A stretch of 10,657 nucleotides of DNA, from contig CAZBUH010000075.1 in NCBI GenBank assembly GCA_964495095.1, positions 1 through 10,657 of the forward strand, written 5' to 3'. Every line of letters begins with the position of its first letter. The stretch's first letter is position 1. Position numbers and translations under genes: made by a program. Below the pieces are notes generated by a model. The model saw only the letters and a program-made list of their open reading frames with translations, made no database searches and was not told where the DNA came from. The stretch comes from CAZBUH01 sp964495095 (GTDB taxonomy: Bacteria > Bacillota > Clostridia > Oscillospirales > Oscillospiraceae). This document shows positions 1 through 5,994 of this stretch, piece after piece.

Positions 1-51
1 ACCGCTATTTTGAGTGGGGAGATTCAGAAGTTTCAGGTGGAGGGGTTACAT

Positions 52-1101
52 TTATAATTTAAGCTGCGCCTGACCCAGATATTCCATATTCAAATGATCA
101 TAAGCCAACCGAGTAGCGTTCCGCCCCCGTGGCGTTCTCGTTAAAAAGCCCTGCTGCATCAAAAACGGCTCATACACGTCCTCTATTGTCACAGACTCCT
201 CGTTTATCGTCGCCGCCAGAGTGTCCAGACCAACAGGGCCGCCGTTATAATTCAGTATTATAGTCTCGAGAATTTTCCTGTCCACGTTATCAAGGCCCAG
301 CTTATCTATATCCATTCTCGTAAGGGCGTCGTCGGCCACGGCCTTTGTTACAGTGCCGTCGCCGTACACCTGGGCAAAGTCCCTTACCCGGCGCAGAAGC
401 CTGTTTGCTATTCGCGGCGTTCCGCGGCTCCGGGACGCTATCTCCCGCGCCCCGTCCGGCTCTATATCTATACCGATTATTTTCGCGCTTCGCATTACTA
501 TCTGCTGAAGCTCATCCGTATTGTATAATTCCAGCTTTAATATTATTCCGAATCTGTCCCGCAGCGGAGAGGAGAGCTGTCCCGATCTGGTGGTGGCTCC
601 CACAAGCGTAAAATTTTTAAGCTCCAGGCAGATTGAAGTGGCCGACGGCCCCTGGCCGATTATAATGTCTATCTGCTTATCCTCCATGGCTGGGTACAGG
701 ATTTCCTCCACGGAGCGGTTTATCCGGTGTATCTCGTCAACAAACAGTATGTCGTTCTCGTTTAAATTCGTGAGAAGCGCCGCAAGGTCCTTTGGCTTTT
801 CTATGGCAGGCCCGGAGGTCTTTCTCAGGGTGGAGCCCATCTCATTTGCTATTATTGCCGCCAGAGTGGTCTTGCCAAGCCCCGGGGGGCCGTGGAGCAG
901 CACGTGGTCCAGAGGCTCTCCCCTTCTGCGGGCGCCCTCAAGGAACACGGCCAGATTGCTCTTTACCTTCTCCTGCCCGATATACTCCGACAGTGTCTGC
1001 GGCCGGAGGGAATATTCACCCTCATCCTCATTCAAAAGCTCAGGGGAAGTTATTTTGCCGTCCGCCCTGAACCTCTCGCCGTCGCTGTAATCAATACTCA
1101 T
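52..1101 (-). CDS. ruvB: Holliday junction branch migration ATPase RuvB
   Basis: RuvB is the hexameric AAA+ motor that pumps DNA through the RuvA-bound Holliday junction during recombinational repair in the cytoplasm. In the longest reading (355 residues) Walker A GPPGLGKTT is at about 77-85, Walker B with the DEIH box at about 124-131, sensor-1 TTRSG near 176-180, the arginine-finger region LRDRFG near 186-191, and the C-terminal winged-helix signature QGFLTRTPRGR near 323-333. All key motifs are intact. I chose the ATG at 1101 (349 residues) because GGAGG at 1107-1111 sits 5 nt upstream; a TTG at 1119, directly after the ruvA stop, would add six residues but has no Shine-Dalgarno. It is last in ruvC-ruvA-ruvB, 18 nt after ruvA. 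No terminator hairpin is visible in the 51 bases downstream, so the transcript may continue beyond the window or be limited by a convergent gene. Confidence 0.97.
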   Translation of the reverse strand: MSIDYSDGERFRADGKITSPELLNEDEGEYSLRPQTLSEYIGQEKVKSNLAVFLEGARRRGEPLDHVLLHGPPGLGKTTLAAIIANEMGSTLRKTSGPAIEKPKDLAALLTNLNENDILFVDEIHRINRSVEEILYPAMEDKQIDIIIGQGPSATSICLELKNFTLVGATTRSGQLSSPLRDRFGIILKLELYNTDELQQIVMRSAKIIGIDIEPDGAREIASRSRGTPRIANRLLRRVRDFAQVYGDGTVTKAVADDALTRMDIDKLGLDNVDRKILETIILNYNGGPVGLDTLAATINEESVTIEDVYEPFLMQQGFLTRTPRGRNATRLAYDHLNMEYLGQAQLKL

Positions 1102-1106
1102 AATTT

Positions 1107-1111
1107 CCTCC
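1107..1111 (-). promoter_or_regulatory. Ribosome binding site that sets the ruvB start
   Basis: GGAGG on the minus strand lies 5 nt before the ATG at 1101. The only upstream in-frame alternative, a TTG at 1119, has no comparable site before it, which argues for the shorter RuvB. Confidence 0.8.
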
Positions 1112-1119
1112 GCGCCCAA

Positions 1120-1725
1120 TCAGTTTTTCACGGTATTCTTCAGTACGAGCTTTATTACCTCTTCCACAGTAAGCCCCGAGGTATCCACAGTACGCATTGC
1201 GGCGGTAATCTCCTGCTGGCTGTAGCCCAGCACCGCCAAAGCCGCCGCGGCGTCGTTCGCTACGCTGCCCGTAAGCCCGGAGCCGCCGGACGGCACAAAG
1301 CCCGCCTTCTGCAGTTCACCGGCCTCCTTGCTCATTTTGTCCTTAAGCTCCAGGATAATCCTCTGGGCGAGACGTTTTCCGACGCCCTGGGCCGCAGTCA
1401 GCGCCCTTTCGTCGTCAGTAATTATGGCCACGGCCAGGTTTTCCGGAGCTGCAGAGGACAAAATGGAAAGCGCCGCCTTCGGGCCTACTCCCGAGACGCT
1501 TATAAGCATTTCAAAGCATCGCTTTTCATTTAAGTCGTAAAAGCCGTATATATCAAAGGCGTCCTCTTTAATATTACAATATGTAAAAAGCCTGGCTTTC
1601 TTGCCTTTTTCAATGTGGGAAAGGGTGTTCAGCGTTGTATTGCACGCGAAGCCCACGCCGCCGCAGTCAATAACCGCCAGGTTCTGCCCGATTTCCGCAA
1701 CATTTCCCTCTAAATAGTAGAACAT
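1120..1725 (-). CDS. ruvA: Holliday junction DNA-binding protein RuvA
   Basis: RuvA tetramers clamp the four-way junction, hold it square-planar and load RuvB rings. The 201-residue product has the usual RuvA length and three-domain plan: an N-terminal OB fold starting MFYYLEGNV, with the acidic-pin region KEDAFDIYGF at about 53-62; a middle domain with two helix-hairpin-helix motifs (SGVGPK at 78-83 and QGVGKR at 113-118); a flexible Gly/Ser linker near 145-155; and a C-terminal RuvB-binding helical domain from about 156. The start is the ATG at 1725, supported by GGAGG at 1735-1739 with 9-nt spacing. An 18-residue upstream extension (ATG at 1779) would run inside ruvC and is not family-like. 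The gene overlaps the end of ruvC by 16 nt, which suggests translational coupling. Confidence 0.96.
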   Translation of the reverse strand: MFYYLEGNVAEIGQNLAVIDCGGVGFACNTTLNTLSHIEKGKKARLFTYCNIKEDAFDIYGFYDLNEKRCFEMLISVSGVGPKAALSILSSAAPENLAVAIITDDERALTAAQGVGKRLAQRIILELKDKMSKEAGELQKAGFVPSGGSGLTGSVANDAAAALAVLGYSQQEITAAMRTVDTSGLTVEEVIKLVLKNTVKN

Positions 1726-2225
1726 TCCGTGCATCCTCCGATTCTGCTGAGTAACGACGAGCTTGCTCTGGCATGGCAAAGCGCAAGAGCCAGCGCATCC
1801 GCCGCGTCATCCGGTCTCGGTATCTTATCCATGTTGAGAAGCCGCCGCGTCATATCCATGACCTGGCGCTTTTCCGCCCTGCCGTAGCCGGTCACAGCCT
1901 GCTTTACCTGAAGCGGCGTATATTCAAACATCGGTACCCCGCTGTTTTCCCCGGCCAACACAAGCACTCCACGGCCATGGGATACGGCAATTCCCGTTGT
2001 GATATTCGTATTAAAAAAAAGCTCCTCTATAGATATGGCATCCGGCTTAAGGCTCGCTATAAGCTCCATGGCGTCCTTATATATCTGGGCGAGGCGTTTT
2101 GATAACGGTGCGTGCGCCGGGGTGCTTATTACGCCGTAGCGCATGAGCTTCACATTGCTGCCCTCCGCCTCGATGGCCCCAAAGCCTATGGTGGCCACTC
2201 CGGGGTCTATACCTAATATCACCAA
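1710..2225 (-). CDS. ruvC: Crossover junction endodeoxyribonuclease RuvC
   Basis: RuvC is the dimeric, Mg-dependent RNase H-fold nuclease that cuts Holliday junctions symmetrically and completes recombination with RuvAB. The 171-residue protein is close to the E. coli length (173). The acidic catalytic set is visible: Asp7 in GIDPG, Glu67 or Glu68 in SIEELFF, and Asp140 and Asp143 in PDDAADALALALCH. The start is TTG at 2225, with AGGAGG ending at 2235, 9 nt upstream; the next codon, GTG at 2222, would have 12-nt spacing and remains possible. It is first in ruvCAB. The order ruvC-ruvA-ruvB and the presence of ruvC at all fit Clostridia better than Bacilli, which use RecU. Expression is probably driven by the promoter at 2266-2294. 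Confidence 0.96.
   Translation of the reverse strand: MVILGIDPGVATIGFGAIEAEGSNVKLMRYGVISTPAHAPLSKRLAQIYKDAMELIASLKPDAISIEELFFNTNITTGIAVSHGRGVLVLAGENSGVPMFEYTPLQVKQAVTGYGRAEKRQVMDMTRRLLNMDKIPRPDDAADALALALCHARASSSLLSRIGGCTECSTI
1735..1739 (-). promoter_or_regulatory. Ribosome binding site that sets the ruvA start
   Basis: GGAGG inside the 3' end of ruvC lies 9 nt before the ATG at 1725. An ATG that directly abuts this site (1734) is too close to use it. Confidence 0.75.
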
Positions 2226-2250
2226 AAACCTGCGCCTCCTAAGGAATCAT

Positions 2251-2267
2251 ATACATACAGTATGTAT
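2251..2267. promoter_or_regulatory. 17-bp perfect palindrome over the ruvC transcription start, candidate operator
   Basis: ATACATAC and GTATGTAT form two perfect 8-bp arms around a single central base. The site begins within the last bases of the proposed -10 box of the ruvC promoter and covers the expected transcription start, a classical repressor position. It does not match the Firmicutes LexA (DinR) box GAAC-N4-GTTC, which I could not find elsewhere between the genes. With only an A/T-rich stem and a one-base centre it would be a poor RNA hairpin, so a DNA operator is the better reading. The cognate regulator is unknown. Confidence 0.5.
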
Positions 2268-2294
2268 TTTACCACATTAAGCTATTTGCCGCAA
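2266..2294 (-). promoter_or_regulatory. Promoter of ruvCAB (TTGCGG-17-TAAAAT, extended -10)
   Basis: On the minus strand TTGCGG (2294-2289) is separated by exactly 17 bp from TAAAAT (2271-2266), which is preceded by TGG, making an extended -10 (TGnTAAAAT). Initiation is predicted near 2259, inside the palindrome, giving a leader of roughly 35 nt that contains the AGGAGG site of ruvC. Confidence 0.65.
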
Positions 2295-2406
2295 GAAGCA
2301 AAAATTTTTACGCTCATTTTTCATATCTGGCCGTCCAGCGTGTCAATTTCAATATTATTCCGGGCAATTACCCACAGAAGCACAGTTTTCTCATGGCTTT
2401 GGCTCT

Positions 2407-2434
2407 TTAATATTCCGGCGCCGTGGTGTATAAT
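2407..2434 (+). promoter_or_regulatory. Promoter of ridA
   Basis: A consensus TATAAT lies at 2429-2434. The best -35 candidate is TTAATA at 2407-2412 (16-bp spacer), which matches TTGACA at four of six positions; TTTAAT with a 17-bp spacer is an alternative. Initiation near 2441 would give a leader of about 30 nt carrying AAAGGAG at 2454-2460. Confidence 0.5.
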
Positions 2435-2469
2435 GTAGCCATCAATTTTTAACAAAGGAGCCTTCAATC

Positions 2470-2850
2470 ATGAATGAAATTATTTCAGCCAAAAACGCCC
2501 CGGCCGCTATCGGTCCGTATTCCCACGCGGTAAAAGCCGGCGAGTTCCTCTTTACCTCCGGCCAGATAGCCCTTATTCCGGAAACCGGCAAAATTGCGGA
2601 GGGCGGCATCGAAGCTCAGGCAAAGCAGGTTTTTTCCAACATACGAGCAGTCCTGGCCGCCGCCGGTATGGACTACTCCGATGTAATAAAGACGACGGTG
2701 TTCCTCACCGACCTTGCGGATTTTGCCGCCGTCAACAAGCTGTACGGCGAGCTTTTCCCCGCAAATCCCCCGGCCCGTTCCTGCGTGCAGGTGGCCGCCC
2801 TCCCCGGCGGCTCAAAAATCGAGATGGAGGTTATCGCCCGCAAAGCTTAA
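2470..2850 (+). CDS. ridA: RidA family 2-iminobutanoate/2-iminopropanoate deaminase
   Basis: RidA (YjgF/YER057c/UK114 family) hydrolyses reactive enamine/imine intermediates, such as 2-aminoacrylate released by PLP enzymes like serine/threonine dehydratase, and so protects PLP enzymes in the cytoplasm. The 126-residue protein is full length (E. coli 128) and family-typical: AIGPYSHAV with Tyr17, LFTSGQIAL at about 27-35, the central region QVFSNIRAVLAAAG, and the C-terminal PARSCVQVAALPGGSKIEMEVIA carrying the substrate-binding arginine (Arg103) and the glutamate equivalent to Glu120. The ATG at 2470 has AAAGGAG 9 nt upstream. It is a single-gene unit, divergent from ruvCAB and convergent with proBAC, ended by the hairpin at 2871-2909. 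The subgroup (true RidA rather than a Rid1-7 paralogue) is inferred from the conserved arginine. Confidence 0.93.
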   Translation: MNEIISAKNAPAAIGPYSHAVKAGEFLFTSGQIALIPETGKIAEGGIEAQAKQVFSNIRAVLAAAGMDYSDVIKTTVFLTDLADFAAVNKLYGELFPANPPARSCVQVAALPGGSKIEMEVIARKA

Positions 2851-2870
2851 CGCGCCCAGAAAATGAAAAC

Positions 2871-2909
2871 CGGCCCGGGAATCTGCGATTCCCGGGCCGT
2901 CAGTTTTTT
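2871..2909 (+). terminator. Strong intrinsic terminator, shared by ridA and proC
   Basis: A perfect 13-bp GC-rich stem (2871-2883 with 2887-2899) closes on a three-base loop and is followed by TCAG and six T at 2904-2909. It lies 20 nt after the ridA stop. On the opposite strand the same stem is followed by GTTTTCATTTT, so it probably also stops transcripts of the convergent proC, whose stop is at 2923. Confidence 0.92.
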
Positions 2910-2922
2910 AAGTATTAGCTTA

Positions 2923-3732
2923 TCAGTTCTTGCCGCCCAGTGCTTTGGTTTTATTGTACGCCGCCTCAACGGCGTCTATCATGACAGAGCGGAATGCCCT
3001 GCGCTCCATGGATGCGAGGGCCACTATGGTGCTACCGCCGGGTGAGCATACGGCGTCCCGCAGCTCGCTTACGCTTCTGCCGCTCTCCATAATGAGCTTT
3101 GCCGTACCGTAGAGCGTCTGGATGGCGTAGAGCCGCGCCTTATCCCTTGTAAGGCCGCACTCCACAGCCCCGTCCACCAGCGCCTCAATAAAAAGGCACA
3201 CAAACGCGGGACCGCAGCCGGATACGGCACAGGCGGTGTCAATCTTGTTCTCGTCCAGCTTGTCCAAAATCCCCGCGGGGCCGAGGAAATCGAGAAAGCC
3301 CTCCTCATCCTCCTGCGTCACAAGCTCGTTTACGCAGTAAGGTATCATAGCCTCTCCCACGGATGCGGGAGTATTCGGCATTATCCTTATAACAGGACAG
3401 CTTCCCAGCATTTCTGAGATATCGGACATGGAAATTCCGGCCGCCATGGTGACGACGGTAAACCTGTCCGTCCTCTTTGCCAGAATATCGCGTATCTCGT
3501 CGGCGGTATTGCGCATGACCTGGGGCTTTACTCCAAGTACAATATACCGGCTCCCGGCGGCTGCGGCTCTTGAGTCCCCCACAGCTACGCCGAAATTTTC
3601 CTCAAGGCCCTTTAACTTTTCCCTGTTATGCTCGGCGCATATCACTTTATCGCCGCCTAGCCTGCCGGCGGCCACAGCGGCAAGAGTGCCGCCCATGTTG
3701 CCGCAGCCTATAAATCCAGCTTCATACTTCAT
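2923..3732 (-). CDS. proC: Pyrroline-5-carboxylate reductase ProC
   Basis: ProC performs the last step of proline synthesis, NAD(P)H-dependent reduction of 1-pyrroline-5-carboxylate to L-proline, in the cytoplasm. The 269-residue length is standard. The N-terminal Rossmann motif FIGCGNMG is at 7-14, the cofactor-domain motif GVKPQ at 67-71, RIMPNTP at 116-122, and the C-terminal dimerisation/active-site domain carries VSGCGPAF at 170-177 and SPGGSTI at 230-236, all expected for the family. The ATG at 3732 follows the proA stop by 11 nt; its Shine-Dalgarno, AAGGTGA, overlaps that stop. It is third and last in proB-proA-proC and ends at the terminator shared with ridA. Nothing is missing or broken. 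Confidence 0.96.
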   Translation of the reverse strand: MKYEAGFIGCGNMGGTLAAVAAGRLGGDKVICAEHNREKLKGLEENFGVAVGDSRAAAAGSRYIVLGVKPQVMRNTADEIRDILAKRTDRFTVVTMAAGISMSDISEMLGSCPVIRIMPNTPASVGEAMIPYCVNELVTQEDEEGFLDFLGPAGILDKLDENKIDTACAVSGCGPAFVCLFIEALVDGAVECGLTRDKARLYAIQTLYGTAKLIMESGRSVSELRDAVCSPGGSTIVALASMERRAFRSVMIDAVEAAYNKTKALGGKN

Positions 3733-3743
3733 TTAATATTCAC

Positions 3744-5000
3744 TCACCTTATCTGCCCGTTTCCACGGACTATATACTTATATGTGGTGAGCTCATTTAA
3801 GCCCACCGGCCCTCTGGCGTGCAGCTTCTGTGTGGATATGCCCATCTCGCAGCCAAGCCCGAACTCCCCGCCGTCAGTAAATCTTGTAGAGGCGTTTACA
3901 TATACCGCAGCCGAGTCCACAGCGGCGGTGAATTTATCCGCGTTCTCCATATCCTCCGTGATTATCGCCTCGCTGTGGCCTGTAGAGTGGAGGGCAATAT
4001 GCTCTATCGCCTCCTCCAAACTCCCGACAATCTTTACGGCCAGGATATAGTCGAGAAATTCAGTGTCAAAATCCATCTCTCCCGCCGGAACTCCGGGTAT
4101 TATCTCCATAGCCTCCCGGCAGAGCCGCAGCTCCACTTCATGAAGGTTTTTCCGTTTTCTATCCTCTGTCAGCCGCTTTTTTAGCTCCGGCAGAAATTTT
4201 GCCCCTATATCCCGGTGCAGGAGCAGCACTTCCTCAGCGTTGCAGACGGAAGGCCGGCTGGCCTTGGCGTTCTCCACAATATCCAGGGCCATATCCAAAT
4301 CAGCGCTTTTATCCACATATATGTGGCATATGCCAGTACCCGTCCTGAGACAGGGAACCTTCGCATTTTCCACGCAGGCGTTTATAAGCCCCGCCCCGCC
4401 CCGGGGTATCAGAAGATCGACATAGCCCACGGCCTCCATAAGCTCCACGGCACTTTTTCTTGCGGTATCCTCCACAAGGCCGATAAGCTCCCCAGGCAGG
4501 CCCGCAGCGTTAAGCCCTTCCCTCATGGCCTCGGTTATGGCCTTTGCAGAGGCGAAAGCCTCCTTTCCGCCCCGGAGCACTACGGCGCTGCCGGCCTTTA
4601 TCGCCAGGGCGGCAGCGTCCGAGGTGACATTTGGGCGGCTTTCGTAAATTATGGCTATAAGTCCCATAGGCGCAGAGGTTTTTTCAATTACAAGCCCGTT
4701 GGGCCTGCATACCCGCTGCAGCACCTGCCCAACAGGGTCGGGAAGCTCCGCCACGCGGCGGACGCCGTCTGCCATATCCGCTATACGCTCTTTCGTGAGC
4801 AGAAGCCTGTCCAACATCGTGTCGGATATCTTTCCGCGGGCTTTTTCCATATCGCCGGCGTTTGCCTCCAAAATCTGCCCCGTATGGGCAACAAGGCTGT
4901 CCGCCATAGCTGCAAGAGCCCTGTTTTTTGTTTCGGTATCCGCCGCAGCAATATGCGGACAGGCGCTTTTGGCCCTTTTTAGAATTTCAAGCGTCTCCAT
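3744..5000 (-). CDS. proA: Glutamate-5-semialdehyde dehydrogenase (gamma-glutamyl phosphate reductase) ProA
   Basis: ProA reduces the unstable gamma-glutamyl phosphate made by ProB to glutamate-5-semialdehyde using NADPH; the product cyclises to the ProC substrate. The 418 residues match the family (about 415-420). Visible signatures are YESRPNVTSDAAALAIKAGSAVVLRGGKEA at about 119-147 (cofactor region), IPRGGAGLI near 198-206, and TGICHIYVDKSADLDMAL followed by RPSVCNAEE, whose Cys253 is the expected catalytic thiol of this aldehyde-dehydrogenase-fold enzyme. The C-terminal block NASTRFTDGGEFGLGCEMGIS is intact. The ATG at 5000 starts at the base right after the proB stop codon, with GGAAGG in the end of proB as ribosome binding site, so translation is tightly coupled. 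ProB and ProA are thought to hand over the labile phosphate directly. Confidence 0.97.
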   Translation of the reverse strand: METLEILKRAKSACPHIAAADTETKNRALAAMADSLVAHTGQILEANAGDMEKARGKISDTMLDRLLLTKERIADMADGVRRVAELPDPVGQVLQRVCRPNGLVIEKTSAPMGLIAIIYESRPNVTSDAAALAIKAGSAVVLRGGKEAFASAKAITEAMREGLNAAGLPGELIGLVEDTARKSAVELMEAVGYVDLLIPRGGAGLINACVENAKVPCLRTGTGICHIYVDKSADLDMALDIVENAKASRPSVCNAEEVLLLHRDIGAKFLPELKKRLTEDRKRKNLHEVELRLCREAMEIIPGVPAGEMDFDTEFLDYILAVKIVGSLEEAIEHIALHSTGHSEAIITEDMENADKFTAAVDSAAVYVNASTRFTDGGEFGLGCEMGISTQKLHARGPVGLNELTTYKYIVRGNGQIR

Positions 5001-5771
5001 TTATTTTTTCCTTCCTATAAATCGGGTGCCCACAGGGCGGCCTTCGACAATATCGTAAAGCGCATCCGGCCTGGAGCCGTTTGTTATTACCATATCGGTA
5101 CCCTGTGCCATACATATCCGTGCGGCGCTCAGCTTCGTCTCCATGCCGCCGGTGGCAAGCTCGGAGCCTTTTGAGCCGGCGGCGTCCAATATCTCCCGCG
5201 TCAGCTCCCTTACCTCCGGGATAAGCTCGGCGCCGCTGTCCTTTCTCGGGTCAGCCGTATAAAGGCCGTCGATATCCGACAGCACCGCGAGGACGTCCGC
5301 CCCCACGCTTGTAGCCACAAGCGCTCCCAAAGTATCATTATCCCCCACTGCAATCTCATTTGTGGCTACAGTATCGTTTTCATTCACCACCGGCAGCACT
5401 CCCAGCTCCAGCAGCCGCCTTATGGTGTTGCTGAAATTTTCATGCCGGCCCGGATCCTGCATATCCTCGCCTGTTATGAGTATCTGCGCCACGGTATGGC
5501 TGTATTCTGAAAAAAGCTTATCGTAGGCATACATAAGCTCACACTGCCCTACCGCCGCGGCCGCCTGCTTTGTAGGCATATCGGAAGGCCGCGATGTAAA
5601 TCCCAGCTTTCCCACGCCCATGCCGATAGCGCCGGAGGAGACAAGCACAATCTGATGTCCGGCGTTTTTTAAATCGCTTATCACGCGGCAGAGCCTTTCA
5701 ATATGTCTTATATCCATCCGCCCCGTACTGTGGGCCAGTGTGGATGTACCGACTTTTATAGTGATTCTCAA
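5001..5771 (-). CDS. proB: Glutamate 5-kinase ProB, short form without PUA domain
   Basis: ProB phosphorylates L-glutamate on the gamma-carboxyl group, the committed and usually proline-inhibited step of proline synthesis. I place the start at TTG 5771 (MRITIKVGTSTL, 256 residues). A longer frame reaching an ATG at 5855 has no ribosome binding site and would have to be read across the promoter at 5806-5834; an ATG at 5786 also lacks a well-spaced site, while GGGGG lies 8 nt before the TTG. The amino-acid-kinase fold is complete: Lys6 in KVGTST, SSGA at 45-48, NENDT at 130-134, GDNDTLGA at 143-150, SDIDGLYTADPR at 165-176, and ATGGMETK with Lys213. The protein ends right after this domain, so the RNA-binding-like PUA domain of E. 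coli and Bacillus ProB (about 365 residues) is absent; such short forms are known in other bacteria. First gene of proBAC. Confidence 0.93.
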   Translation of the reverse strand: MRITIKVGTSTLAHSTGRMDIRHIERLCRVISDLKNAGHQIVLVSSGAIGMGVGKLGFTSRPSDMPTKQAAAAVGQCELMYAYDKLFSEYSHTVAQILITGEDMQDPGRHENFSNTIRRLLELGVLPVVNENDTVATNEIAVGDNDTLGALVATSVGADVLAVLSDIDGLYTADPRKDSGAELIPEVRELTREILDAAGSKGSELATGGMETKLSAARICMAQGTDMVITNGSRPDALYDIVEGRPVGTRFIGRKK

Positions 5772-5805
5772 GGCCAAAGCCCCCATTTCCCAAAAAGATA
5801 TTCCG

Positions 5806-5834
5806 ATTTTAGCATAGGTTTTCCCGCGGCGCAA
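5806..5834 (-). promoter_or_regulatory. Promoter of proBAC (TTGCGC-17-TAAAAT, extended -10)
   Basis: On the minus strand TTGCGC (5834-5829) and TAAAAT (5811-5806) are 17 bp apart, with TGC directly before the -10 (extended -10). Initiation near 5799 leaves a leader of about 28 nt to the TTG at 5771. That is too short for a T-box or other proline-responsive riboregulator, so control is more likely by enzyme feedback or at initiation. Confidence 0.65.
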
Positions 5835-5941
5835 CCTTTTTTCTCCTGTTTTCATGCCAAAATATGCCCAATTTCAGAATTTTTAAAAATACTCCTGTAA
5901 TACAGCAAAAATCACATGTCCCGGATTTTGTCTTTCCATGG

Positions 5942-5984
5942 AAAAAATCCCCGGAACCGATGTAAAGTCAGTCCCGGGGATTTT
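5942..5984 (-). terminator. Intrinsic terminator of the flavoenzyme gene
   Basis: AAAATCCCCGG (5944-5954) pairs with CCGGGGATTTT (5974-5984) over 11 bp, extended inward by two more pairs after one mismatch. Read on the minus strand the stem is followed by six T, and it begins 11 nt after the stop at 5995. It separates this gene from proB downstream. Confidence 0.9.
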
Positions 5985-5994
5985 CAAATACCGC

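Noticed and set aside
521..1090. A 189-codon plus-strand frame opposite ruvB.
   Set aside because: Antisense shadow of ruvB with a low-complexity, serine-rich translation.
2300..2340. Small inverted repeat CTGG...CCAG in the ruvC-ridA gap.
   Set aside because: Only four base pairs with no T-run or conserved context; expected by chance.
2226..2469. Search for a Firmicutes LexA box (GAAC-N4-GTTC) in the ruv/ridA intergenic region.
   Set aside because: No such site is present; only the different palindrome at 2251-2267 was found.
4215..4982. A 255-codon plus-strand frame opposite proA.
   Set aside because: Antisense shadow of proA; no family-like sequence and no Shine-Dalgarno.
5772..5994. 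T-box or riboswitch leader before proBAC.
   Set aside because: The predicted leader is only about 28 nt, and the one stable hairpin in the gap is the terminator of the upstream flavoenzyme gene.
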